Of a stretch of 5,599 nt of DNA, positions 1 to 5,599 are shown in pieces. Within the stretch, counting starts at the first letter, position 1. The number at the start of each line of letters is the position of its first letter. The DNA is from Sphingomonas sp. (GTDB lineage: Bacteria > Pseudomonadota > Alphaproteobacteria > Sphingomonadales > Sphingomonadaceae): contig JAIERC010000130.1 in the NCBI GenBank assembly GCA_019747165.1, positions 1 to 5,599 of the forward strand, given 5' to 3'. Under the pieces are notes generated by a model. The model had not been told where the DNA came from and did no database searches. It worked only from the letters and a program-made list of their open reading frames with translations. Both the position numbers and the translations under genes were made by a program.

Positions 1-404
1 CGCTTGCTGACCGGCTGGCCGAAGCCTTTGCCGAGGCGCTGCACCAGCATGTCCGCAAGGAGCTCTGGGGCTATGCCCCCGACGAACAACTGACCAATGA
101 AGCACTGATCCGCGAGCAATATCGCGGCATCCGCCCTGCGCCCGGCTATCCGGCCTGCCCCGAGCACAGCCTGAAGACGACCCTGTTCAAGCTGCTTGAC
201 GCACACCACGCAACCGGCATTTCGCTGACCGAAAGCTTCGCGATGTTGCCGACGGCGGCGGTCAGCGGCTTTTACTTCGGGCATCCGCAGGCGGAGTATT
301 TTGGCGTCGCGCGGGTGGGCCGAGACCAGCTGGAGGACTATGCCGTGCGGCGAGGCGTGGATCTGGCGACCGCGGAACGCTGGCTGCGGCCAAATCTGGA
401 TTGA
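1..404 (+). CDS. metH: Methionine synthase (cobalamin-dependent), C-terminal activation domain, 5' truncated
   Basis: This is the last 133 codons of methionine synthase, read from base 3 to a TGA at 402-404. The complete enzyme is cytoplasmic and transfers a methyl group from 5-methyltetrahydrofolate through methylcobalamin to homocysteine, giving methionine. Only the C-terminal activation domain is present; in this family it binds S-adenosylmethionine for reductive re-methylation of oxidised cob(II)alamin. Visible family signatures are the 'Y-R-G-I-R-P-A-P-G-Y-P-A-C-P-E-H' segment (fragment residues 40-55), which matches the S-adenosylmethionine-binding R-x-x-x-G-Y-P-A-C-P region, then 'S-G-F-Y-F-G-H-P-Q-A-E-Y-F' (88-100), and the ending 'E-R-W-L-R-P-N-L-D', typical of MetH C-termini. 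The substrate, folate and cobalamin domains lie to the left of the window. The frame is intact. I see no clear hairpin terminator after the stop codon, so read-through into the next gene is possible. Confidence 0.96.
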   Translation, partial: LADRLAEAFAEALHQHVRKELWGYAPDEQLTNEALIREQYRGIRPAPGYPACPEHSLKTTLFKLLDAHHATGISLTESFAMLPTAAVSGFYFGHPQAEYFGVARVGRDQLEDYAVRRGVDLATAERWLRPNLD

Positions 405-434
405 TCCGTTAACCCTCAATTAGCCTTCCCCGGC

Positions 435-445
435 GTTTGAAAACA
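435..445 (+). repeat. GTTTGAAAACA motif, copy 1
   Basis: This 11-base sequence recurs exactly at 3627-3637, and both copies lie just upstream of a plus-strand gene for an exported protein. Its core GTTT-GA-AAAC is an inverted repeat of four bases around a two-base centre. This copy ends 33 bases before the ATG of the beta-helix gene. It could be a small operator or a coincidence; no function is established. Confidence 0.35.
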
Positions 446-464
446 CGGCATTTTGCGCATCTTC

Positions 465-470
465 GAGGAG
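465..470 (+). promoter_or_regulatory. Ribosome binding site deciding the start of the beta-helix gene
   Basis: GAGGAG lies eight bases before the ATG at 479. It selects this start over an in-frame TTG at 437, which has no such site and would put a charged stretch before the signal peptide. GGAG (467-470) can pair with CTCC (475-478) around the four-base loop ATGC, so the site may be partly closed by a very small hairpin. Confidence 0.7.
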
Positions 471-478
471 ATGCCTCC

Positions 479-1411
479 ATGCGTTTTGCCCTGCCGTTTA
501 TCGCCATCGCGCTCACCGCGCCTGCTGCCGCGCAACAATCCAGCGCACCCTTCACCGTTCAGGAAACCGGGCAGGGCTTTGCGGAACTCGACGATGCCCT
601 GATGTCGATCCGGGGGCAGGATGCGACGATCGTGATCGCACCGGGCACCTATCGCCAATGCGCGATCCAGCAGGCCGGGCACATCACCTTCAAGGCGGTA
701 CAGCCCGGCAGCGTCATTTTCGACGGCGTTACCTGTGAGGGCAAGGCAGCATTGGTGCTGCGTGGCGAGGGATCGACTGTCGATGGCATCATCTTTCGCA
801 ACATGCGCGTCGGCGATGGTAATGGCGCTGGCATCCGGATCGAGATTGGCGATCTGACGGTGCGGAATTCGATGTTCCTCGATAGCCAGGAGGGCATACT
901 GGGCGCGCAGGATAGCCCGCGCCGGATCAGCATCGATCGATCGACTTTCTCGGGGCTTGGCCAGTGTGATGAGACGCCCGACTGCGCCCACAGCATCTAT
1001 CTCGCAACGCGCGGACAAGTGACCGTCACGCACTCCCGTTTCGAACGCGGTCGCGGTGGGCATTATGTCAAACTGCGCGCGCCCAATGTCTCGATCACCG
1101 ACAATAGCTTTGATGATAGCGAGGGGCGCAAGACTAATTACATGATCGACCTGCCCGAAGGGGCAACGGGGTTGATTGCGCGCAATACTTTTGTCCAGGG
1201 AGCCTATAAGGAAAACTGGACCGGGTTCATTGTCGTCGCGGCTGAAGCACGCAAATATCGCTCCGCCGGGCTGCGGGTGGAAGGCAACACCGCCAGCCTA
1301 GCACCCGGCCAGACCAAAAGCCCCGCCTTTGTCGCCGATGTCAGCCATGAAACGCTGGCGGTGGGGTCGAACAATTTGGGCGCGGGCGTGCGCGCTTTTG
1401 AAGTGCGGTAG
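479..1411 (+). CDS. Exported right-handed parallel beta-helix protein of unknown substrate
   Basis: This encodes a 310-residue exported protein. Residues 1-18 form a signal peptide with a short hydrophobic core and an A-A-A cleavage site before Q19. The mature part reads as a right-handed parallel beta-helix, the pectin-lyase-like fold. A capping segment 'I-V-I-A-P-G-T-Y' (51-58) is followed by short strands ending in N-x-x-F or S-x-F turns: 'D-G-I-I-F-R-N' (102-108), 'T-V-R-N-S-M-F' (127-133), 'I-S-I-D-R-S-T-F' (150-157), 'V-T-H-S-R-F', 'S-I-T-D-N-S-F' and 'L-I-A-R-N-T-F'. Family members bind or cleave acidic polysaccharides, but I cannot identify a lyase or hydrolase active site, so no reaction is assigned. 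There are four cysteines (C61, C86, C163, C169). The start is fixed by GAGGAG eight bases upstream. The gene follows metH by 74 bases, perhaps with its own promoter, and converges on the minus-strand unit 26 bases away, with no clear terminator between. Confidence 0.82.
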   Translation: MRFALPFIAIALTAPAAAQQSSAPFTVQETGQGFAELDDALMSIRGQDATIVIAPGTYRQCAIQQAGHITFKAVQPGSVIFDGVTCEGKAALVLRGEGSTVDGIIFRNMRVGDGNGAGIRIEIGDLTVRNSMFLDSQEGILGAQDSPRRISIDRSTFSGLGQCDETPDCAHSIYLATRGQVTVTHSRFERGRGGHYVKLRAPNVSITDNSFDDSEGRKTNYMIDLPEGATGLIARNTFVQGAYKENWTGFIVVAAEARKYRSAGLRVEGNTASLAPGQTKSPAFVADVSHETLAVGSNNLGAGVRAFEVR

Positions 1412-1437
1412 ATCGACGCCCTGTCTGAGCAATTTGG

Positions 1438-1878
1438 CTATTTGGGAAACTTTGGTGGCGGGGCGGCGTCCGAATCGGGGGCGATCAGCTGCGATCCGAG
1501 CTTGATTAATAGCGTGAGTGGGTCTCTTCCCTGGCCATAGCCATAGCGCGCGGCTTCGGCCTTGCTGCATTGGCGTTCCCCTTCGAACATGCCGCAGCGG
1601 CCGCGGGCAGTGATCGCCGCGACCGCACTTGGCGCCTCGCCCTTCACGCGGTCGGCAATCTCGTCTGAGTTCTGAGTGGTCAGGGGAAGGCGGTATTTGT
1701 CGGGGTTGTGCGCGCAGACGACGATGTCCCGATCGCCTTCGCGCGCACCGCAACGGCTTTGCGTAAACGACACGTTGGCATCGGGGGGAGATTCCAGCGT
1801 GCGCAGATCGAATGCCGGTTGCGCGGGCACCGCCACGACCGCCGCTTGCAGGGCAAATAACAATGTCAGCGACATCAT
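1438..1878 (-). CDS. Small exported four-cysteine protein of unknown function
   Basis: I do not recognise a characterised family; this is a 146-residue protein. Residues 1 to about 19 form a short signal peptide (M-M-S-L-T-L-L-F-A-L followed by an alanine/valine core, P-A before Q20). The mature part has two cysteine pairs: C43 and C55 within 'S-R-C-G-A-R-E-G-D-R-D-I-V-V-C', and C95 and C104 within 'R-C-G-M-F-E-G-E-R-Q-C'. 'K-Y-R-L-P-L' (61-66) follows the first pair, and the second leads into 'A-R-Y-G-Y-G-Q-G-R-D-P'. From memory, similar motifs recur in sphingomonad hypothetical exported proteins. The C-terminus is proline-rich and ends 'P-P-P-K-F-P-K'. The start is ATG 1878, or the adjacent ATG at 1875, seven bases after a weak AGAAG. 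A longer in-frame reading from a TTG at 1962 would overlap the phosphatase and lack a signal peptide. It lies 16 bases downstream of the phosphatase and is probably co-transcribed with it. Two disulfides are plausible but unproven. Confidence 0.8.
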   Translation of the reverse strand: MMSLTLLFALQAAVVAVPAQPAFDLRTLESPPDANVSFTQSRCGAREGDRDIVVCAHNPDKYRLPLTTQNSDEIADRVKGEAPSAVAAITARGRCGMFEGERQCSKAEAARYGYGQGRDPLTLLIKLGSQLIAPDSDAAPPPKFPK

Positions 1879-1894
1879 GTCATTGCTTCTAGCG

Positions 1895-3568
1895 CTATCG
1901 GCAACTGTCCCCGGTACTGGCATCGAGATCCAAGCACCGACCGTCCATCTCTGGCACGCCAAGCTTCAGGCCAATCGTGGCGGCGAGCGTTGGGGCGATA
2001 TCGACAGTCTCGACCGCCAGCGGCTGTTCGAAGCCCGCCATCCCCTTGCGCCAGAAAAGGATCGGGACGCGCCGGTCATAATCCCAGAACGAGCCGTGCG
2101 TTGCGACATAGCCCCGCGTCGGATCGGGGATGGGGGTGATCCGCGGTTTCAGGGCGATGACGATGTCGCCCGATCGCGCCGGGTGAAAGCTCGCTTTGGC
2201 ACGTTGTAGGAGCGTCCAGGTCTCGGCAGGGCCGGTCGCCGCCTGCGCAGCGATGATCTCTGCCCGGCTGAACGCGGCGGCGACTTGTGGGTGAGCGCGG
2301 TACAGCGTCAGCGCTTCGGCTAGCACCGCGTCATATTGTTTCTTTGGCAGTTTGGCATCGATCCAGACATCGCCGACCGGATCACCATAGAGTAATTGTC
2401 CGGTCAGGCCGAGCTTGGCGGCGACCGCGTCGCCGACAGCCTTGGGGTTAAGCGCCGGATCGATTCGCGCTGCTTGGCCCACGGCGTGCTGATCGTTGCG
2501 TTCGGGCAGATCATGGCCGCCATGGTCAGCGGTCAGCACGACCTGATAATCAATGCCCATCGAATCAAGCACCGCGAAAAAAGTGCCGATAGTTTGATCG
2601 AGCTGGGTTAGCTGCAGGCACATTTCGCTGCCCTCCGTGCCATAAGTATGGCCGACATAATCGGTCGCCGACGCGCCGATGGCGATCAGGTCAGTGGCAG
2701 TCCCTTTACCCAGCTTCATGTCGCGAACCAGCCCTGCAGCCATTGCAAACAGAGCTTCATCAGCTTCGGGCGAGGCACGAAAGGCACGCGTGTCGCCTTC
2801 CTTGCGCTCGAAACGCCCGGTGCCGACCGTCTTGCCCGCCCCAATATCGATGGCGCGGTCGCGGGTTGAACAAAAGGCCGTCATCGTCATCGCCGGTTGC
2901 GCAACGGCAATCCGTGCCGTGACGGCATCATTGGCCTGCTGGACGATCGGCGGCGTCGCGCGACCGGCATAGCTCACGAATTTCTTGCCGTCCCACCACC
3001 AGAGCTCATCGACTTGATGGCCGCCCATCATCACGGCTGCGCGATCCTTGCCGGCGACGGAGACAACGCGAGTAGCCGGGTTTGCGGCCTTCATGCGTTC
3101 GCCAAGCGTAGGGACCAGCAGATGCTTGTCGGACACGGTATAGGCGACCGAGTTGCTACCGGGCACGCTCTCATCCTCGGCGCAATAGACGGCTTTGTCG
3201 GTGCGGGCGGTTTTCAGGTCGATCCAGTTATTGGCGATGATGCCGGTGCGTGCAGGGTGCATTCCGGTGAGGATCGTCGAATGGCCGGGGCAGGTTTCGG
3301 TTGCGGCATGGCTTTGATAGCCGGATGGGAAAACCGCCCCGTCGAGCAGCCGTTTGAAGCCGCCAGTGAAATGGTTGCGATATTCAGCGAAGAGATCAGC
3401 AGAAAATTGATCGACCGAAATCGTCACGATCAGCTTGGGCGGCGCAGCCTTTGCGGCCGTGGCTGCCGGTGCGGCTGCGGCGCTGACCGGTGCGTTGCTG
3501 TCTTGCGCTGCTGCATTGGTCGTAACCAAAGCGAGCGCGCTGGCGAATAACGTGGCAACTCTTTTCAT
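1895..3568 (-). CDS. phoK: Alkaline phosphatase, PhoK/SPAP type (PafA-like), exported
   Basis: This 557-residue exported metallo-phosphatase removes phosphate from a wide range of phosphomonoesters and belongs to the alkaline phosphatase / nucleotide pyrophosphatase superfamily, which uses two zinc ions. Residues 1-21 are a signal peptide (A-A-A before Q22), followed by an Ala/Pro-rich linker to about residue 44. The whole active site expected from Sphingomonas SPAP is visible: D53 in 'S-V-D-Q-F', nucleophile T92 in 'A-T-E-T-C-P-G-H-S', N113, K174 and R176 in 'G-K-D-R-A', D303 and H307 in 'T-D-Y-V-G-H', D348 and H349 in 'A-D-H-G-G-H', and H491 in 'A-T-H-G-S'. N113, K174 and R176 in place of the second arginine pattern favour the threonine-nucleophile PafA/PhoK type over classical PhoA. 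Six cysteines (93, 129, 233, 317, 545, 556) could form three disulfides. Start ATG 3568 follows GGGAGAGA; an upstream in-frame ATG at 3658 would bury the signal peptide and overlap the divergent gene. The length is close to the roughly 559 residues I recall for SPAP. No Pho box was identified. Confidence 0.93.
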   Translation of the reverse strand: MKRVATLFASALALVTTNAAAQDSNAPVSAAAAPAATAAKAAPPKLIVTISVDQFSADLFAEYRNHFTGGFKRLLDGAVFPSGYQSHAATETCPGHSTILTGMHPARTGIIANNWIDLKTARTDKAVYCAEDESVPGSNSVAYTVSDKHLLVPTLGERMKAANPATRVVSVAGKDRAAVMMGGHQVDELWWWDGKKFVSYAGRATPPIVQQANDAVTARIAVAQPAMTMTAFCSTRDRAIDIGAGKTVGTGRFERKEGDTRAFRASPEADEALFAMAAGLVRDMKLGKGTATDLIAIGASATDYVGHTYGTEGSEMCLQLTQLDQTIGTFFAVLDSMGIDYQVVLTADHGGHDLPERNDQHAVGQAARIDPALNPKAVGDAVAAKLGLTGQLLYGDPVGDVWIDAKLPKKQYDAVLAEALTLYRAHPQVAAAFSRAEIIAAQAATGPAETWTLLQRAKASFHPARSGDIVIALKPRITPIPDPTRGYVATHGSFWDYDRRVPILFWRKGMAGFEQPLAVETVDIAPTLAATIGLKLGVPEMDGRCLDLDASTGDSCR

Positions 3569-3648
3569 CAAGTCTCTCCCGATCGGGTGCACCGCGCCCA
3601 GTGTTTCGGCTATGCGCCGGGACTGGGTTTGAAAACAAGGATTGCCGC
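3569..3648. promoter_or_regulatory. Divergent intergenic region between phoK and dsbD
   Basis: These 80 bases lie between two genes read outward and must hold both start regions unless the promoters lie within the opposite genes. The minus-strand gene has GGGAGAGA a few bases before its ATG. The plus-strand gene has CAAGG (3636-3640) eight bases before its ATG. A perfect ten-base palindrome CCCGATCGGG occupies 3578-3587 and overlaps the phosphatase ribosome binding site. The 11-base motif GTTTGAAAACA lies at 3627-3637. I cannot point to a convincing -35/-10 pair or a Pho box. Confidence 0.55.
3627..3637 (+). repeat. GTTTGAAAACA motif, copy 2
   Basis: This is an exact second copy of the 11-base sequence at 435-445. 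Here its last base is 11 bases before the ATG of the DsbD gene and it overlaps the edge of the likely ribosome binding site (CAAGG), so a bound protein could block translation initiation or early transcription. The role is unproven and chance remains possible. Confidence 0.35.
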
Positions 3649-5599
3649 ATGCGCGCATTGGGTTTCGTTATCGTGACGATGTTGCTGTGGCTTGCTGGTG
3701 TTTCGCCAGCAATGGCGCAGGCACCCGATCCCTATTCAAAGGGGCCGCATTTGGCGACGAGCCTGATTGCCGAGAGCATGACCCCGGCGGCGGGCGGCAC
3801 GGTGACGCTGGCCTATGACGTGACGCCGCAGCCCGGCTGGCATGGCTATTGGCAGAATCCGGGCGATGCCGGATTCCCAGCCAAATTCAATTGGACCCTG
3901 CCTGCCGGGGTCACGGCCAGTGCCCCGCTCTATCCCGTGCCGACCACACTGATCATCGCCGATCTGATGAACTATGTGTTCGAACAACATTACACATTGC
4001 TGGTCACGTTACAGATTCCGGCGGGGCTTGCGCCGGGCACGGCGCTGCCGATCAAGCTGCGCTCCAATTATCTCGTGTGCACCGAAGAAATCTGCGTCCC
4101 CGAATCGGCCGATCTGTCAGTCAACCTCGTGATTGGCGACGGCGCGGTGACGCCTGCGGCGCGCGCGCAGTTTGACGGCTTCCGCCAGGCGCTGCCCAAG
4201 CCGATCGGCATGGGCGCGCGCTATCAGGTGGATGGCAAATCGGTACGAATCGAAGTGCCCTATCCCGCGGCGACCCCACTGACCAAGGCCTATTTCTTTC
4301 CGGTAACATTAGGGGCGGTGAACTATGCCGCGCCGCAAATGGTCGTCCGCGATGGCGATCGCCTGGTCATTGAAACCGGGGCGGGCACCGCCAGCGGGCC
4401 CGTTGAAGGCGTATTGCGCATCGGCGACGCAAAAGGGCTGATGGTGTCGGCAACGCCTGGCACGGTTGCGCCTATAGTAAAGGATGGCGCTGCGCCCGGC
4501 GTGCCGGAAGGGGTGCTGTTAGCGACGCTGATCGCGCTCGGTGGCGCGATTTTGGGTGGGTTGATCCTCAACATCATGCCCTGCGTTTTTCCGATTCTGA
4601 GCCTGAAGGCGCTTAGCCTTGCCAAGGGTAGCGTCAACGAACGCGAGGCACGCGGCGAGGCGCTGGCTTATACCGCTGGCGTGCTCACCGTCATCATGGG
4701 CCTGGGCGCAACCATCCTGGCGCTGCGGGCAGGCGGTGCGGCGGTTGGCTGGGCCTTTCAGTTACAGAACCCGGCGACGATCGTCGTGCTGCTCCTGCTC
4801 GTGGTTGCGCTGACGCTCAACCTTGCTGGGCTGTTTGAAATTCCGACGCCGCGCTTCGTCGATTCGGCGAGCGGTGCGAGCGGGGCGTTCGCTACCGGTG
4901 CGCTCGCTGCGATCATCGCGACGCCGTGCACCGGGCCGTTCATGGGTGCCGCATTGGGCGCAGCGCTGGTGCTGCCCTGGTATGCAGCGCTGGCGATCTT
5001 CTTCGGACTTGGCTTTGGTCTGGCGATCCCTTTCCTGTTGATTGGCTTCGTGCCGCCGCTGCGGAAGGCGCTGCCCAAGCCCGGCGCGTGGATGGAAACC
5101 TTCCGCCAAATCCTTGCCATCCCGATGGGGCTGACCGCGATCTGGCTCGCTTGGGTGCTGGGTGGTGAAGCGGGGACGGACGGCATCACGCTGGGCCTGA
5201 TCGGCGCGCTTGGCATCGGCATCGTGCTGTTTGTCGTTGGCAAGCGCCAGCATAAGGGTCTGTCGGCGCATTGGCTGAACGTGCTGCTGCTGATCGGCGT
5301 GACGACGGCGACCGCTTATTATGTGCGTGCGGTGCCGAAGGGCGCCGCCGGTGCGGCGATGTTGGCGGCCGAAAACAAGGCGGCGTTCAGCGAGGAAAAG
5401 CTCGCCGAAGCACGCGCCAAGGGGAAGCCGGTATTCGCCTATTTTACCGCCGATTGGTGCCTGACCTGCAAGGTCAACGAACGCGTCGCGATCGATACCG
5501 ATCAAGTCAAGGCAGCGTTTGCTAAGCACAATGTTGCGGTGATGGTCGGCGACTGGACCGATGGCGACCCCAAGCTCGGCCGCTTCATCGAATCGCACA
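3649..5599 (+). CDS. dsbD: Thiol:disulfide reductase, DsbD/ScsB type, 3' truncated
   Basis: This protein moves electrons from cytoplasmic thioredoxin across the inner membrane to periplasmic thiol proteins. Here 650 residues are visible with no stop before the window edge. Residues 1-23 are a signal peptide (A-M-A before Q24). Residues about 24-285 form a periplasmic beta-rich domain with C144 and C149 in 'N-Y-L-V-C-T-E-E-I-C-V-P-E', the ScsB-like spacing. About eight membrane segments follow (roughly 289-316, 338-358, 377-397, 413-437, 444-468, 487-507, 512-532 and 542-560), with the paired membrane cysteines C312 in 'N-I-M-P-C-V-F-P' and C427 in 'A-T-P-C-T-G-P-F'. The C-terminal periplasmic thioredoxin domain starts near 582 and has C604-L-T-C607 in 'A-D-W-C-L-T-C-K'. 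All three expected cysteine pairs are therefore present. From family length, about 40-60 residues are missing. The start ATG 3649 has CAAGG eight bases upstream; an in-frame GTG at 3601 would displace the signal peptide. Likely partners are periplasmic disulfide isomerase or cytochrome c maturation thioredoxins. Confidence 0.94.
   Translation, partial: MRALGFVIVTMLLWLAGVSPAMAQAPDPYSKGPHLATSLIAESMTPAAGGTVTLAYDVTPQPGWHGYWQNPGDAGFPAKFNWTLPAGVTASAPLYPVPTTLIIADLMNYVFEQHYTLLVTLQIPAGLAPGTALPIKLRSNYLVCTEEICVPESADLSVNLVIGDGAVTPAARAQFDGFRQALPKPIGMGARYQVDGKSVRIEVPYPAATPLTKAYFFPVTLGAVNYAAPQMVVRDGDRLVIETGAGTASGPVEGVLRIGDAKGLMVSATPGTVAPIVKDGAAPGVPEGVLLATLIALGGAILGGLILNIMPCVFPILSLKALSLAKGSVNEREARGEALAYTAGVLTVIMGLGATILALRAGGAAVGWAFQLQNPATIVVLLLLVVALTLNLAGLFEIPTPRFVDSASGASGAFATGALAAIIATPCTGPFMGAALGAALVLPWYAALAIFFGLGFGLAIPFLLIGFVPPLRKALPKPGAWMETFRQILAIPMGLTAIWLAWVLGGEAGTDGITLGLIGALGIGIVLFVVGKRQHKGLSAHWLNVLLLIGVTTATAYYVRAVPKGAAGAAMLAAENKAAFSEEKLAEARAKGKPVFAYFTADWCLTCKVNERVAIDTDQVKAAFAKHNVAVMVGDWTDGDPKLGRFIESH

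Noticed and set aside
405..478. Sigma-70 promoter using TTGAAA at 437-442 as a -35 box
   Set aside because: No acceptable -10 hexamer lies 16-18 bases downstream, and the same TTGAAA at 3629 would place its -10 inside the dsbD coding region.
416..1063. Minus-strand open frame (215 residues) opposite the beta-helix gene
   Set aside because: It has no signal peptide, domain or ribosome binding site that I can see, and it is a mirror of the beta-helix coding sequence.
1412..1437. Bidirectional terminator between the convergent genes
   Set aside because: The 26 bases show no stable GC stem followed by a T-run on either strand.
1298..1753. Minus-strand open frame (151 residues) spanning the end of the beta-helix gene and part of the four-cysteine gene
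   Set aside because: It is arginine-rich, crosses two better-supported genes and has no conserved motif or export signal.
2897..3550. Plus-strand open frame (217 residues) opposite the phosphatase
   Set aside because: The opposite strand encodes a full active site in the phosphatase frame, and this frame shows only low-complexity composition with no family motif.
3578..3587. Perfect palindrome CCCGATCGGG as an operator or hairpin
   Set aside because: As RNA it gives only a three-pair stem with a GATC loop. Ten-base palindromes rich in GATC and CG are common in this kind of genome, so I do not claim a function.
3601..3648. In-frame GTG start for dsbD at 3601
   Set aside because: The extra 16 residues include charged residues and cysteines ahead of the signal peptide, and the ATG at 3649 has CAAGG at good spacing.
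3569..3658. Longer N-terminus for the phosphatase from an ATG at 3658
   Set aside because: It would overlap the start of the divergent dsbD gene and put 30 extra residues ahead of a good signal peptide. The ATG at 3568 has a strong GGGAGAGA site.
4762..5598. Long open minus-strand frame (278 residues) opposite the DsbD gene
   Set aside because: Its predicted protein is rich in R, Q, H and D with no recognisable domain. It lies antisense to a well-supported dsbD coding region in GC-rich DNA, where antisense frames stay open by codon bias.

Overview
The window looks like ordinary chromosome from a GC-rich alphaproteobacterium, most probably a sphingomonad (Sphingomonas, Sphingopyxis or a relative). 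Three things point there. The alkaline phosphatase closely resembles, from memory, the Sphingomonas SPAP/PhoK enzyme. The small exported protein carries a 'D-I-V-V-C ... Y-R-L-P-L' motif familiar from sphingomonad hypothetical proteins. Codon use is uniformly GC-rich in all genes. I see no insertion sequence, phage gene, tRNA, rRNA, CRISPR array or other mobile feature, and no base-composition break that would suggest recent transfer.

Layout from left to right. Bases 1-404 (+) are the 3' end of metH, the C-terminal activation domain of cobalamin-dependent methionine synthase. After a 74-base gap, 479-1411 (+) encodes an exported right-handed beta-helix protein of unknown substrate. It converges, 26 bases apart, on a two-gene minus-strand unit. 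The promoter-proximal gene of that unit is a PhoK/SPAP-type alkaline phosphatase (3568 down to 1895), followed 16 bases later by a small exported four-cysteine protein of unknown function (1878 down to 1438). An 80-base divergent intergenic region separates the phosphatase from a plus-strand DsbD/ScsB-type thiol:disulfide reductase that starts at 3649 and runs off the right edge. Only its last few dozen residues are missing.

How the genes may fit together: all four genes after metH begin with a signal peptide and act in or across the cell envelope. The phosphatase would release phosphate from organic esters in the periplasm or outside the cell. The DsbD protein would carry electrons across the inner membrane to keep periplasmic thiols reduced. 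The three exported soluble proteins each have an even number of cysteines (4, 4 and 6), so they are plausible disulfide proteins, but a functional link to the neighbouring reductase is inference only. The pathways otherwise look unrelated, and I find no convincing undescribed multi-gene system. The least explained items are the small four-cysteine protein, the beta-helix protein, and an 11-base motif shared by the two plus-strand leader regions.
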